This document shows positions 44,801 to 54,066 of a stretch of DNA of 64,000 nt, in pieces. Position numbers and translations under genes: made by a program. The notes under the pieces were generated by a model, which searched no databases, was not told the origin of the DNA, and was given only the letters and a program-made list of their open reading frames with translations. How positions within the stretch are numbered: position 1 is the stretch's first letter; each line of letters starts with the position of its first letter. Origin of the DNA: Amyelois transitella (lineage: Eukaryota > Arthropoda > Insecta > Lepidoptera > Pyralidae); the NCBI RefSeq assembly GCF_032362555.1, contig NC_083524.1, positions 7,736,001 to 7,800,000 on the forward strand, written 5' to 3'.

Positions 44801-46216
44801 GTCTTTTCGGGACTATTGTCTCTGTCTACCCCTTCAGGGATATAGACGTGACTATATGTATGTATGTACGTGGTTCCAGAGCGAGCTTTTCCAAGACGAC
44901 CTGTTCCCGCCGACGCTGGTGACGTGGCGCGCGTGGCAGCCGGCGCCGCACTGGCTGCGCGCGCGCACCGCGCCCGCGCTGCGCCGCTCGCTGTGCCCGC
45001 CCGGCATGCAGCCGCGTCAGTACATGCTCTCTACATGACGCGGGGAATTTACACTGACGTCCTCGGAGATAAAGTTCACTGTGGATGTGTAAAAATAATC
45101 CTATACGAGTTAGGTTCCTCTGCAAAGGTTGCGGAGGTCAGACGGGAGTCGCTTCGTGTGCAAACCTGACGCACTCGATCCGAGGATCAAGGTCAATGGC
45201 GCGACCCAGACTCTTGTCGGTTGAACCGGGAGAGGAATGAGGAGGGCCTTTCAATAAATGTAAACCAATATATCACTTTAAACTAAGAACACTCCTTGAC
45301 CAATTAACGACTTGGGATTCTGTTTACTTAGACGATAGGCTAGCAACCTCTCACTATTTGAATCTCGAGTCCATCATTAAGCCATACAGCTGAACGTGGT
45401 CTTTCTGTCTTTTCAAAACTGTTGACTCTATCTACTTTTCAAGGAATATACACGTGAATATATGTATTCTTAAAACATACAAAATATTACATTGTGAAAT
45501 AAACCGTTGTTAAATTTAAATTATTTTATCTGTTTTCAGTATCAGAACACCAACTTTCGACTCCTGCGCCGGTTAAAGACAAGCCCCAACAGAAACCGAA
45601 GCCGGATCTCATAAAGTCCCACGTGCCACTGGAAGGTTCTGTCAAGGAGAAACAAGAAAGCGTGAGTTGGAAATTATTTTTCTTAATTAGTCTTTATTAA
45701 AAGGTGTATCATCTTCTGTCGTCTTTAAAAAAACTGAACAGGTTTTAGTAAGTAAAGTGGGTAGTTCTATTTTACCTATTTTTTGACTGCTTTCATTCGA
45801 ATGGAGTGATCGATACAACGAAGTTTGGATTTGTTTATCATAGTCCTGAACTTTTGTCAGGGTACTAGCTACCTTCTAGGCTGGATTTTATGACAGCGAA
45901 CTTTTTAAGTTAATACTATGGACCGTCGGGACCCTGAAAGTTTCTCATATAGTTTTGATAAAGTGAAATCCGCGTAAAGTTATTTATATATGCTCAGAAT
46001 GAGGATTCTATATCGGTATAAGTTCAGATAGTTATTATGACATAGACAATTCCTGGGAAAATAATGTCTAATATAGTGGTGCCATCTATCGTCAGTTTAT
46101 TCAAGCAACCACAATTTTTACAGATAATGAAATCAATGAGCGCCAAACTGCAATTGGACATGAAGCTAGAGCAGGATAGCATGGAGGGAGTGGAGGAGAC
46201 AGAGTGGGAGCAGTGA
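26858..46216 (+). CDS. pod1: Pod1 / coronin-7, 23 coding exons, 1275 aa
   Basis: Exons: 26858-27166, 28490-28676, 29653-29856, 30598-30819, 31356-31483, 32106-32246, 33397-34044, 34526-34634, 35049-35168, 35593-35713, 36604-36705, 37198-37295, 37743-37856, 38132-38321, 39459-39514, 40873-41132, 42218-42339, 42715-42853, 43269-43400, 43873-43947, 44880-45015, 45540-45661, 46124-46216. All joins keep phase and the sum is 3828 nt including the stop. The protein starts MAWRFKASKYKNAAP and has two coronin/WD40 propellers (about 1-397 and 797-1240) and an acidic tail EETEWEQ. This double-propeller layout is unique to coronin-7/POD1, which binds F-actin (and microtubules in Drosophila) and acts at the Golgi. 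It is longer than human coronin-7 because of the linker. Confidence 0.95.
27629..27734 (-). mobile_element. Family A fragment in pod1 intron 1
   Basis: The 3' half of the element, from ACATATAGTCACGTCTATAT to AATTGAGATACAAATAGTG. Confidence 0.75.
28222..28370 (-). mobile_element. LINE 3' fragment in pod1 intron 1
   Basis: It matches the terminal ~140 bp of the RTE-like LINE (ACATAAAATCACGCCTCTTT, CACTTGCCACGATCTCTGC). It stops at GGGTACTCTTGA and lies 120 bp before exon 2. Confidence 0.85.
28700..29209. mobile_element. Head-to-head family A dimer, copy 1 (pod1 intron 2)
   Basis: A minus-strand family A element (28700-28960) abuts a plus-strand variant (from about 28962) through the spacer ATATCTTGGAATTTGCTAGG ... 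TTTCCGGCGCAAAATGGTGCC. The same spacer and arrangement recur, reversed, at 32300-32768. The unit therefore seems to be a repeat in its own right. Confidence 0.75.
29316..29555 (+). mobile_element. tRNA-headed SINE (family T) in pod1 intron 2
   Basis: The head has A-box-like TGTGGCGCAGCGGTAGTACG and B-box-like GGTCCCGGGTTCGAATACC, followed by the body ATGATGAGAAAAGAAC and a tail ending GTATATTTATTAATT. Other copies lie at 31662 and 48987. Confidence 0.85.
29902..30159 (+). mobile_element. Family A element in pod1 intron 3
   Basis: Full-length head and (TATG)n tail, with a small deletion in the 3' AGTCTT region. Confidence 0.9.
30206..30404 (+). mobile_element. Family A variant in pod1 intron 3
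   Basis: The head reads GTGCCGTGTGGTTCTCGGCA then CTTTAGAACC, the same variant head as in the dimers. The middle is shortened. Confidence 0.8.
30472..30570 (+). mobile_element. 5'-truncated family T SINE in pod1 intron 3
   Basis: Only the tail is present (GTATCGTCGAGTTAGTATCT, CTCAATCTGTGTAATTTGTC). It ends 28 bp before exon 4. Confidence 0.8.
30943..31090 (+). repeat. 13-bp minisatellite in pod1 intron 4
   Basis: About eleven units of GTTGCGTCATTCC and variants (GTCGC, ATTGT, ATTCT, GATGC). Confidence 0.85.
31551..31651 (+). repeat. Dispersed repeat B in pod1 intron 5
   Basis: GCAGTTTGTTGCCGCTTCTT, CGCTTCGGAAGCGGCAGTAG, TTTGACGTCAACCAATGTTG. The same family occurs at 62931. Confidence 0.75.
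31662..31854 (+). mobile_element. Family T SINE, 3'-interrupted, in pod1 intron 5
   Basis: An intact tRNA-like head. The tail stops at CGAACTTACTTC, where another repeat begins. Confidence 0.85.
31858..32060 (+). repeat. Dispersed repeat tail in pod1 intron 5
   Basis: GAACCGAGCTTTTCTCGAAC and GAAAATCGTTGGAGCCGTTT, ending ACAAGAATTGCTCGTTTAA. This is a common lepidopteran repeat end and it lies 45 bp before exon 6. Confidence 0.55.
32300..32768. mobile_element. Head-to-head family A dimer, copy 2 (pod1 intron 6)
   Basis: The variant arm (minus, 32300-32458), the spacer (TTTGCGCCGGAAATTACACG ... CCTAGATATAAAAGTGACG) and the standard arm (plus, 32505-32768). It is the reverse complement of the arrangement at 28700-29209. 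Confidence 0.75.
32769..33396 (+). other. Rest of pod1 intron 6
   Basis: T-rich, AT-rich DNA with no recognised element. It ends in the acceptor TTCTCTTCTAG at 33396. Confidence 0.7.
34797..34968. mobile_element. Two family A scraps in pod1 intron 8
   Basis: A minus-strand 3' end (34797 to about 34900, CACGTTTATATCCTTTGCGG) is followed by a short plus-strand end (GAGATATAGACGTGCC, about 34938). Confidence 0.65.
35308..35512 (+). mobile_element. Degenerate family A element in pod1 intron 9
   Basis: CATCTCTTTCACATGGATGT through CTACCCCGCAAGGGATATGA. The head and tail are missing. Confidence 0.75.
35714..36603 (+). other. pod1 intron 10
   Basis: AT-rich, with no clear element. The segment around 35950-36045 (ACTAACGCCATTTGTGATTT ... 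GTGTGAAATAAAAT) looks repeat-derived but has no second copy in the window. It ends in the acceptor TGTGTGGTTCCAG. Confidence 0.5.
36712..36936 (+). repeat. CACTA-rich tandem array in pod1 intron 11
   Basis: Units of about 10-20 bp (ACACTACACTATACGACACT, then ACTATACTGCACTATACTTC) begin 7 bp after the exon 11 donor. Long open frames here in several registers are artefacts of the repeat. Confidence 0.9.
37395..37490 (-). repeat. Degenerate family A fragment in pod1 intron 12
   Basis: ATCTCTTACGGGATAGACAG and AGGCCATGTTCAGCTGTATG. The ends are lost. Confidence 0.6.
37875..38114 (+). repeat. 13-bp minisatellite (GAGATTGATGATT)n in pod1 intron 13
   Basis: About 18 near-identical units fill almost the whole 275-bp intron between exons 13 and 14. 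The conservation suggests recent expansion. Confidence 0.95.
38488..38722 (+). repeat. Dispersed repeat in pod1 intron 14
   Basis: TATATAAAATTCTCGTGTCA, CTCCGAAACGGCTTGACCGA, AATCGGCCAACATC and a final GGATAGCTAGTAA. This is a widespread lepidopteran repeat of uncertain class, possibly Helitron-related. Confidence 0.55.
38793..39427 (+). repeat. Six-copy 107-bp tandem repeat in pod1 intron 14
   Basis: AATCGGATAGT starts at 38793, 38900, 39007, 39114, 39221 and 39328, exactly 107 bp apart. Each unit includes CAGGTTAAGCTAGGAATTAG and CCCCTCACCTCCATAAAGTA. The array ends about 30 bp before exon 15. Confidence 0.95.
39515..40482 (+). other. First part of pod1 intron 15
   Basis: No element or coding signal is recognised. 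The AT-rich sequence has a mildly structured patch at 39790-39900. Confidence 0.5.
40483..40712 (+). repeat. Dispersed retroelement tail in pod1 intron 15
   Basis: CTAGCTTTTATTTCCCGCGC, ACCGGGATAAAAGATACCTG and AGTATAAAACGCGTGAAGGG. It is related to the copy at 17968. Confidence 0.65.
41409..42088. mobile_element. MITE with CAGGGTGAC terminal inverted repeats in pod1 intron 16
   Basis: The left end is TACAGGGTGACTTTTAATTC followed by AACTGCAT. The right end in reverse complement is TACAGGGTGACATTTAAAAC followed by AACTGCAT. TA flanks both ends. The interior (680 bp) has no ORF and includes a short direct repeat, TTCAGAAAGTACGAAA, at about 41685 and 41710. The ends suggest a Tc1/mariner-type non-autonomous element. 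Confidence 0.75.
42340..42714 (+). other. pod1 intron 17
   Basis: 375 bp, AT-rich, with no element recognised. Confidence 0.8.
42854..43268 (+). other. pod1 intron 18
   Basis: 415 bp. ATCCGGCTTGAAGGACCAGT at 42880 and ATCCGGCTCGAAGGACCAAG at 43034 form a diverged direct repeat. Confidence 0.7.
43481..43573 (-). repeat. Dispersed repeat C in pod1 intron 19
   Basis: In reverse it reads CGTGTCAAAACCTGACTCAC and TCCAGAGGTGAGGATGCAAC, matching 45101 and 58641. Confidence 0.7.
43600..43853 (-). mobile_element. tRNA-headed SINE with a different body, pod1 intron 19
   Basis: The head (right end, reversed) has TGTGGCGCAGCGGTAGTACG and GGTCCCGAGTTCGAATCCCG as in family T. After CAGGGCATGATGAG the sequence diverges to TTTGGGAAGAGGTGTCACAC and CAAGACCAGATGGCAGCTCC. 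It lies 20 bp before exon 20. Confidence 0.8.
43948..44778 (+). other. pod1 intron 20, first part
   Basis: AT-rich. It contains a perfect 19-bp inverted repeat at 44334-44380. Confidence 0.7.
44334..44380. repeat. Perfect 19-bp hairpin in pod1 intron 20
   Basis: GAAGAAAATACTACAGTGC (44334-44352) and its exact reverse complement (44362-44380) flank a 9-nt loop. CAGTGCAGTTTGTTA links it to repeat B. Confidence 0.9.
44779..44870 (+). mobile_element. 5'-truncated family A element abutting pod1 exon 21
   Basis: GCAGCTGAGCGTGGCCATTC through TATGTATGTATGTACG. The acceptor TGGTTCCAG follows directly, so the element supplies the sequence in which the branch point would be expected. Confidence 0.85.
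45101..45240 (+). repeat. Dispersed repeat C in pod1 intron 21
   Basis: ACGAGTTAGGTTCCTCTGCA, AGGTTGCGGAGGTCAGACGG and GCAAACCTGACGCACTCGAT, shared with 58641. Confidence 0.75.
45303..45470 (+). mobile_element. Family A element, 5'-truncated, in pod1 intron 21
   Basis: GGCTAGCAACCTCTCACTAT through GGAATATACACGTGAATATA. Diverged. Confidence 0.8.
45662..46123 (+). other. pod1 intron 22
   Basis: 462 bp with no element recognised. Confidence 0.75.
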
Positions 46217-48929
46217 GCGACCAAGTGCAATTTTAAATGAGTGTAGTTCTAGTTGCGCGCGCTCGGCGGTAGATGGCGTTGTGAAGAATTTTCGACGTAC
46301 TGACATTTTGAGGCGTAGATTTTTTTGGTATACTTACTAAAGTTTTTTCATTTTATTTCGTTATTTATTTTCCCTCGGGAATTCAATATACAGTAATACA
46401 AATGAAATTTATCGACCATAATTGGCATTAGAATAAAAGTTGTGGTATTTTCATTAATTCTTATTAGAAGCCGAGAAAAAACAAATTTTGTAGAGGTAAT
46501 ATTGAAAAATCTTCTGTCTCTTTTCTTCAATTCGCCATCTCTTTCGTCGAACACGCGCGTGAATATAGTTTAGCTTAGAGTAACGAAGCTCCCCGATACG
46601 ATTTTATATATTTCTCATGTGTATGAAATTGCTTTGAGACGTACGCTCACATGTTTATACTGGGTACATTTTCAAAAAAAATCGATATAGAATTCGATGA
46701 AATTTTGGCTAAAGTATAAAAATATGGAAACTAAGCGTACAAAGGAGTCATAAACACTAACTGGTAGATATATAATTATAGCACTAGCTTCCCCACGCGG
46801 CTGCGTATGCGCAAAGGAATTTCTTATAAAAGAGATAATGCAGTACTGTTTTTGGGATAAAGGCATTCTCTTTCTCGGAACTCATACGTAAGCATTATTG
46901 ATTGTAGTCGCAACTAAACAAACGTTATTTGAAAATGATTTTGATAAGAAAATAGGAAAAAATTTAACACGTGGAAAAAAAAATTAGTTCCCAAAGAAAT
47001 AGCGCCACAACATGCGAACGAAGTCGCGAGCGAAACTAGTACTGTATACATCATAACTACGCTATCTGCATTTAAAACCTTAACTTTTAGATGGAAGGTT
47101 GAAAATCGTTAAGCGTTCTATACGTACGATAATCACGCTTAGTAAAATAGACGCCCGATCCAATATTTTATAGAACTTTTTCCTGGTATATCTGCGATAT
47201 TAAATATCTACGGACATTAATGGCTCACTTTTTTAAATATTAGCTCTAATCATTCGTTCCGAGTGTAAGTATTAGATTGTAAAATATGTTAAATTTTACG
47301 TTAATTCAATTCTATCATAAAGTCAAATAGCTGAACGTGGACTTTTAGTCTCTGTCTACTCTGTCTACCCCGCAGGAGTATGTAGACGTGATTATATGTT
47401 ATGTTAATTTTTACTTAACTCCTAAAAGTATTTTCAAATCGCAAACTTTCTATAAAAGGGTGTTTATTTTTTATTGGTGATTCACTCCAACATGGCGTTT
47501 TATTGCGATAAAAACTTATCTAGTCGTGGGAATATAGGACTAGTGTGTGTCACCAGTTTTCAGTAAATATCAGCATCAAATTTAACAAAAAGATTTAATC
47601 TAAATATATCCTTAAATGTTTGTTTAGTATACTCTCCTTTAAGTAGGAAACTATATTTAATCAATACTTACACTCGAGTTATAAATAGCCATAACTTTAA
47701 TAATTATACTCGCACGTAATATAAGAATTTTTTATGATTTTATACTGTATTTATAAGATACTTAACCGCACACCGATACTTAGTATCGTTTGCACACACA
47801 TTTTTTGATACTGCATTATATATACAAGAAAATATGTGAAATCTGGAATTTTCCTGATGATGTCAAGGGTATTTGTATAAAGGATGAATAAGGAAATTAA
47901 TTATTACCTTGAAAATTTGAACTCAAAATTTCTTATAATAGGATTCAATTAATCAATATTTCATCAGTATATCTAAAGTGTCAGATTCTGCCCTAACTCG
48001 GGTGTAAACATTTATAAGAGTTTTTATTTAAACTTAGTCTATTCATTCCAAAAAATAATAATAATAATAATCTTGAACACTAAATTTATAATGTAACTAC
48101 AGATCTCCATGCGTAGTATTATATTTGGAAGTATTTTCATAACATTCGAATTTAATAGTGTAATCTTATCCGTGGTATATCAATGATATGACCCAATAGA
48201 AAAAAAAAACAGTCCTGAAACGACTAATGGAGCAATATAAATAACATTGACATTGTGCTACTGTGTTAGTTGGACATTAAGACGGGCCCGCATTGACCTT
48301 TATTATGTAATTACGCTGGACTGCTCAAGAAAACTGTGTCCCACTGATTTGTCGTGGTGACCACAACATTTAACCTAAAAACAGATTTCGGACAAAATAT
48401 TGAAATTTAAATTCCTTTAGAAATAAGGTTGGACTGTTAAAAATAGTAATTATTTATCTATACCAAATTTTGGTATACAATTGATAGAAATTTGTGAGAA
48501 TTTGAGCTGGAACTCCAATTCTAAATGACTTTCATAATAATTATATGAATATGTTGTTTATTCTCTCTACGGAATGTACGACTTTCAAAATCGTAGTATC
48601 GAATGGTACCACGAAATCCAGATTGATCCAGCTTTCTTATTTCCATCAAATTATATTTTTGATTTATAAATATCTTCTTCCTTCCTCAAAGGCATAAAAC
48701 AAGCATAGATTTTAAAATATTGCCAAGTAGCTCATACATATATTTTTTTAATCCAGTGTTAACTAATAATGGTCGGTGTAACAATTAGATCACATTGAAA
48801 ATCACCTTGATGTGCAATTGTTTTAGTCACGCAACGTAATGGACGCGGTGTTATATACTTGTAATGATCTTGGGAAAACGAGTTACTGTTTACAGGGTCA
48901 CAGAGGTCGTAAACGCCTAAGGATTTATT
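46217..48929. other. pod1 3' UTR and intergenic DNA
   Basis: The pod1 3' UTR begins at 46217, and its end is not visible. The only recognised repeat is a small family A end at 47306-47400. No gene is seen. Confidence 0.5.
47306..47400 (+). repeat. Family A 3' end, diverged
   Basis: AATTCTATCATAAAGTCAAA, AGCTGAACGTGGACTTTTAG, GTAGACGTGATTATATG. Confidence 0.7.
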
Positions 48930-49400
48930 TATATACAGGGTTATTTTAAATTGATTTGAATCCTTTTTACACATGAATTTATATAAGACGGCCTCTGTGG
49001 CGTAGTACGCTTGTCTGTGACACCGGAGGTCCCGGGTTCGAATCCCGGCCAGGGCATGATGAGAAAAGAACTTTTTCTGATTGACCTGGGTCTTGGATGT
49101 TTATCTATATAAGTATTTATTATAAAATATATTGTATCGTTGAGTTAGTATCTCGTAACAAAAATCTCGAACTTACTTCGAGGCTAACTCAATCTGTGTA
49201 ATTTGTCCCGTATATATTTATTAATTTATTTATATTTGTATATCATATTGAACAACTTTTACCACGGGACCAACCACGAAACGGCGAAAATAATATCGAC
49301 TGTGTCATTGTTTATCGTGATTTAGAGGTTGGTCGCATAGTAACAGTTGTTCAGTTTGATGTACTGATTTAATAATTATAATAAATAACCCTGTGTATAT
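48930..49400. mobile_element. MITE with ACAGGGTTATTT inverted ends, carrying a nested SINE
   Basis: The left end is TATATACAGGGTTATTTTAA. The right end in reverse complement is ATATACACAGGGTTATTTAT. A family T SINE sits inside (48987-49225). Without it the MITE would be about 230 bp. Confidence 0.65.
48987..49225 (+). mobile_element. Family T SINE with damaged A box
   Basis: The head reads CTCTGTGGCGTAGTACGC, lacking six bases (CAGCGG) relative to the other copies. The B box (GGTTCGAATCCCGG) is intact and the tail is complete. Confidence 0.85.
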
Positions 49401-51175
49401 GAAAAATCACATAGAATGAGTTCGCGACTTGTTTCATGGGATTCTAACCCAACGATACGATTTTTATAACAAATCATGACCCAGGCCGATCAGATTAAGT
49501 TCTTTCTCTACCATGATCTGACCGAATGGTAATGAAATGAGACAGAATGCTGGTTAATAAAAAAAACCACTGTCAAAATCGTGTCTTCTTTTAACATACA
49601 TTACTTGGCAAAGTATGTATTTAACAATTCAAATCTTTCGTAATTTGTCTATTCCGTAAATCGTAAAGACGTAAGAATTCGTAGTAGGATCTCATCGGAC
49701 CAATCGTGAATCGACTTAATTAATATTGAAACCGAAATCGTAGTAAAGCTAGATGCCATAAATAGGAAACATTTTGCTCAAAACGCCAAAGAATTTGTTT
49801 TTCTCGTCAATACAATAAGTAGCATCAATATAAATTTGTAACAATATTTTAAATTTCCATTATTTTTAAATTTAAAAATATTAAAATAACGAGTAATTTT
49901 TTTTTGTGTAATACTGGTTTTTGGTTATTTGGCCTCAAGGGTACAGAAATATGTTGTTACATATTTAACTACTAAGTGTTTGTTTGTTTGTTAACTCTTT
50001 AAAACACATACAAAGAAATATTTAATTCGATGATTGAAATAACTGAAAATACGCTGTAATTAAAACAGATATAAGTTTAACATTAGTCTTGATATATTTG
50101 TGTGCTTCAACTGCAAATACAAAAAGGTTATTCAGATATTGGTTTTCTCATTTTTGATACGATGAGTTACTTACGGTTATATCTATGGACAGAATTTAAT
50201 GCAACTCACTTTTTTTTAAATTTATAATCTCTTTATTTTCGGTTATCCTTGGGGCTTAAAATAGAAATCATGAAACTGTGTTTGTAATATTGGAAATATA
50301 TATATATGTTACGACATTAATTTACGGTTACGTAATATTATATTTAGAACTACTTATTTACAGATATTTAAAAGAATCTCATTATTCTTTAGGTTAAAAT
50401 ACTCATATGTAATAAATTTTAAATAAAACGTTATATAAGAGACAAAATCTCGAAAAAATGGCTTCATCAATATGAATTAGACAATTATTGTATGAACTCG
50501 GATGCTATCTCGCTCGCACGATGTAAACGCGGGCAAACCCAGGGGAGTTTCATACTTACGCTTTCATATTAATTACTTAAATATTAATGTTTAAATGTAA
50601 TTTTTATTCACTAGTCAAAAAGTTATTCTTGAAATATATTTTCAAATGTATTAGTTTATGAGTAAGATATTTTTTATTCTTTTTTCCCATTGGTTCCAGG
50701 GCGACTCGTGTTGTACGAGTGAATGGGCGTCCATATTGGGTCTCATAAATTAATTTGGCTAAGTTGAAAAAAAGTTTTGGCGAAATCATCGATTTTCATA
50801 ACGTATATATTTTAAAAAGTTATGTCAAAGATGATTATGTCATAAATGTTATGCAGTCTACAAATTATGCCATTAAAATCTGTGGAACTCAATATAGACT
50901 CTTATAGAGCAACACTAGTTGTATGCACTGGGACTTCTCAATTCTATAAACGCCTTTAAAGCACATTTTTTGATAATCAATTACCAACTATAAGCCATAA
51001 TCGCTAAGACTTATTTTAAGACGCACCTTTGGTACTATACTGTAACAAATATCTCCGTAATATAATATTTTTGAAAGAAATATAAGGTGAATTTTACCAA
51101 AATAGTTTCCTACAAGCTTTCTTTAAGTAATAATTTACTGAATAAAATTTCTCTACAAACACATGGGTAGTTAGA
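49401..51175. other. Intergenic, nothing recognised
   Basis: AT-rich DNA. Small ORFs have no recognisable protein features. Confidence 0.6.
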
Positions 51176-51187
51176 TAATTTATTTCA
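51176..51187 (+). repeat. Left target-site duplication of the truncated LINE
   Basis: TAATTTATTTCA, repeated exactly at 52171-52182. Confidence 0.95.
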
Positions 51188-52170
51188 TACATACATACAT
51201 ACATAAAATCACGCCTCTTTCCCGGAGGGGTAGGCAGAGACTACCTCTTTCCACTTGCCACGATCTCTGCATACTTCTTTCGCTTCGTCCACATTCATAA
51301 CTCTCTTCATACAAGCTCGGCGGTTTCGGGTACTTTTGACCTGACCCTTTACCAGGACGTCCTTAATTTGATCAAGATACGTTCGTCTAGGTCTTCCCAC
51401 TCCGACCTTTCCCTCCACACTCTCCTTGTATATCTGCTTAGTCAACCTGCTTTCATTCATCCTCTCCACATGACCGAACCATCTTAACATACCCTTTTCT
51501 ATTCCTGTAACTACATCTTCTTTCACATCACAACATTCCCTTATCACGCTGTTCCTTATCCTGTCACTCAATTTCACACCCATCATACTCCTTAACGCTC
51601 TCATTTCCACTGCATTTATTCTGCTTTCATGCTTCTTTTGCCATACCCAACTTTCACTCCCATACATTAATGTCGGGACCAACACGCCCCTGTGCACAGC
51701 CAGTCGAGCCTTTTTGGATAGTTTCTGACTGCTCATAAAGGCATGCAAAGCTCCATTCACCATGTTCCCCGCGTTCACTCTCCTTTCAATATCACTATCA
51801 TACTTGCCATCTGATGTAAACTTTGATCCTAGATATACAAACTCTTTCACTTGCTCCACTTTTTCTCCTCCAATCAAAATATTACATGCTGTCATTTCTT
51901 TCTCCATTTCAAAAACCAGTGTTTTAGTTTTACTTACGTTCACTTTCATTCCTTTCTCTTTTAAAGCTTCATGCATACAGTTTACCATCTCCTGTAACTC
52001 CTCCGCTGATGACGCCAGTATAACCTGATCGTCGGCATAGAGCAGACATTTGACGAGTAACTCATTCATCCTTAATCCACTTTTAGACTCTTTCAAATCT
52101 GTCAAACAGCTATCCATAAATAGGTTGAACAGCCACGGTGACGCAACACATCCTTGCCTAACGCCTTGCC
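51188..52170 (-). mobile_element. 5'-truncated RTE-like LINE, 983 bp
   Basis: It is nearly identical to the 3' third of the full-length copy at 14515. The reading frame 51209-52117 gives the same residues, including the catalytic LLYADD; one difference noted is AAGCAG versus AAACAG near 52109. It stops at CCTAACGCCTT with three extra bases (GCC) before the 12-bp duplication, as expected for target-primed reverse transcription. Incomplete, so not autonomous. Confidence 0.95.
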
Positions 52171-52182
52171 TAATTTATTTCA
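52171..52182 (+). repeat. Right target-site duplication of the truncated LINE
   Basis: TAATTTATTTCA, identical to 51176-51187. Confidence 0.95.
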
Positions 52183-54066
52183 GAAGAAATATAAACAATA
52201 AAAGTGCTTATGAAGTTATAAGTACAGTAAAATTCACCTATATATTTTATTCGAAATACTTAGATAGTAACGCACTGATTCACCCTACATTCATGACGGT
52301 TCCTGATACTATAGGTATCTGTTTTATATACTAAAGTATATAAAAATATAAATATAATGACGCTATTTTTGTGTAAGGTACACTTTTAGTATACTACTTG
52401 TGACATCATATTCACGATTAGTTTTGACATATTTTTACTTATCTATATTTTAGTACCTATTTTTTCCTTAAAAATGGAACCGTCAAAATGCTCAAATGTA
52501 TCAATTTCCTGAAATCATTTCCATACCAAAGTTGTGAAATGACAATAATAAGAAAATGAAAAACGAAATTTCCCTTCCATGTATGAATTTCTTTCTTTTT
52601 TTTAACACACAATGTAAAATTGTAATTATGAACTAAGTTTTACATAATTGGAAATTAGTGCCAATCTTTTTGTTAGCGTATTGTGTAAAAAAATTGCATC
52701 GTCATTCGCTAATAAAAGTTATGTCAAACCAATGATACTAAGTATTTACTCGGAAAATGTATTTAATTTATTTGTTAGTAAATGGTGATATCTTGCGTTT
52801 TGTAGTTCGTGTCTTCACATGTACAGTTGAGGACAAAAGTCGTATAAATACAAGGTTGGGAATATTTGCTAAGAAATGAATTAATTTTTGCATTTTTAAT
52901 GTCCATTAATTGTTCACAAATATCCTCAAATCGCTCTTCAAATGTGAAATGTGTTTGATACGAACTGAACAGACGCGAAAAATGCCGTCGATAAAAATTG
53001 CAAATGATGTAAACAATATTTAATAAAGTAACTTTTATAAATTATCCTTTGTAAGCGCTTATTCAAAGTAAAGGCGCTAGAAGAGGTACCAAAATCGACT
53101 AATCCGAGGTCAGATTTTAAAAGCCGGTGCGCTGTGATTGGTTTATGTATTCAACCAAAAAAAAAACAGCATCATAAAGAATTAGAGCTGAACATCGACG
53201 TGATTATATGTATGTAAATCAGCTTTTGAAGATATACACTTTTATTATGTAGGTACTGTAATTAATGATTGTTTACATTTTTTGTAATATCTATTGGCCG
53301 TAATTTACCTGTGTCACCGGATCACAGAACCTTGTTTGTGTGAGTGCGTGTCATTTATGTATTTTTTGGATGTAGTCAACCTACTGATATCCTAGCGTAA
53401 GGCTCAATATTTGGAGATATTTTTATTATTTTGCATTTTTTTATTAAACTCTTGCTAAATTACCTTTGTGTTTTATTTTGTTTACATGAGTTATTATTAA
53501 ACGTGGTTTTCGGGTGCGACCACTGTGATAAGAGACAGTCAGTGTATTAGAGAAATATTTTTACTACTTTCAGTAATGTTAAGATTACAAAATACTTTAG
53601 ATTGGCCATATTAACTTACATTTTCTTCAGAAATTTAGTCTTTAAATGAGATATACATAACATATCCTTAATTTTTGAAATCAGTTAAATTTCGAGGACC
53701 TTCTCCTAAGTGTAATAAACAGTTTCTGCAGGAAACTGTTTACCGCATCAAATAATATAAAATACATAAATCAAATAAAATACATAAATCAAAATAGCTT
53801 CAGCGAAACGAGAGATAATCGCGGACAAACATACATACATACAAAGATGCAAACATAAAGAAACATCCATACAAACATACATACAAGTCGAACTGATAAC
53901 CAATTTTTTTAAGTCGGTTAAAAATACGAGTTTCACTAAAACAGGAAAAGTAAGTAAATTTTTTTTTATTAAATCATCATCTAGGCGTTAGGTGCATCGC
54001 GTTTCTGGAGAAGAAATGCCTTTGTGACATTGTGAACATATCTTAACACACAACACCTTAGTTCTT
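52183..54066. other. Intergenic, AT-rich
   Basis: It has a family A scrap at about 53190 (CGACGTGATTATATGTATG) and a retroelement-like end near 53816-53930 (ACATACATACATACAAAG, AAGTCGGTTAAAAA). No gene is seen. Confidence 0.5.

Larger units (their letters stand above)
37743..46216 (+). other. pod1: pod1 exons 13-23: second coronin propeller and acidic tail
   Basis: The N-terminal coronin block recurs as SKFRHLKGTPGHKSTHVENI. WD strands are AWDPFDDNR|LMVACDDGQIREWIIP, IRFHPTASDLLTSAAHDLTVKLWDL, QIFAMDWSSCGEYLATICKDGLIR|TYDPRA and LTGR|GDSTIYCYEV. The coronin extension RALRLTNGNIEPLSFTVPR|SELFQDDLFPPT follows. The end is acidic with a tryptophan near the terminus, resembling Arp2/3-binding acidic tails. 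Exons 14, 17 and 21 are strikingly GC-rich. Confidence 0.9.

Noticed and set aside
29316-49225. tRNA genes at the GCAGCGGTAGTACG / GGTTCGAATCCCGG sequences
   Set aside because: They are followed by a common body and tail and lack a convincing cloverleaf. They are SINE heads.
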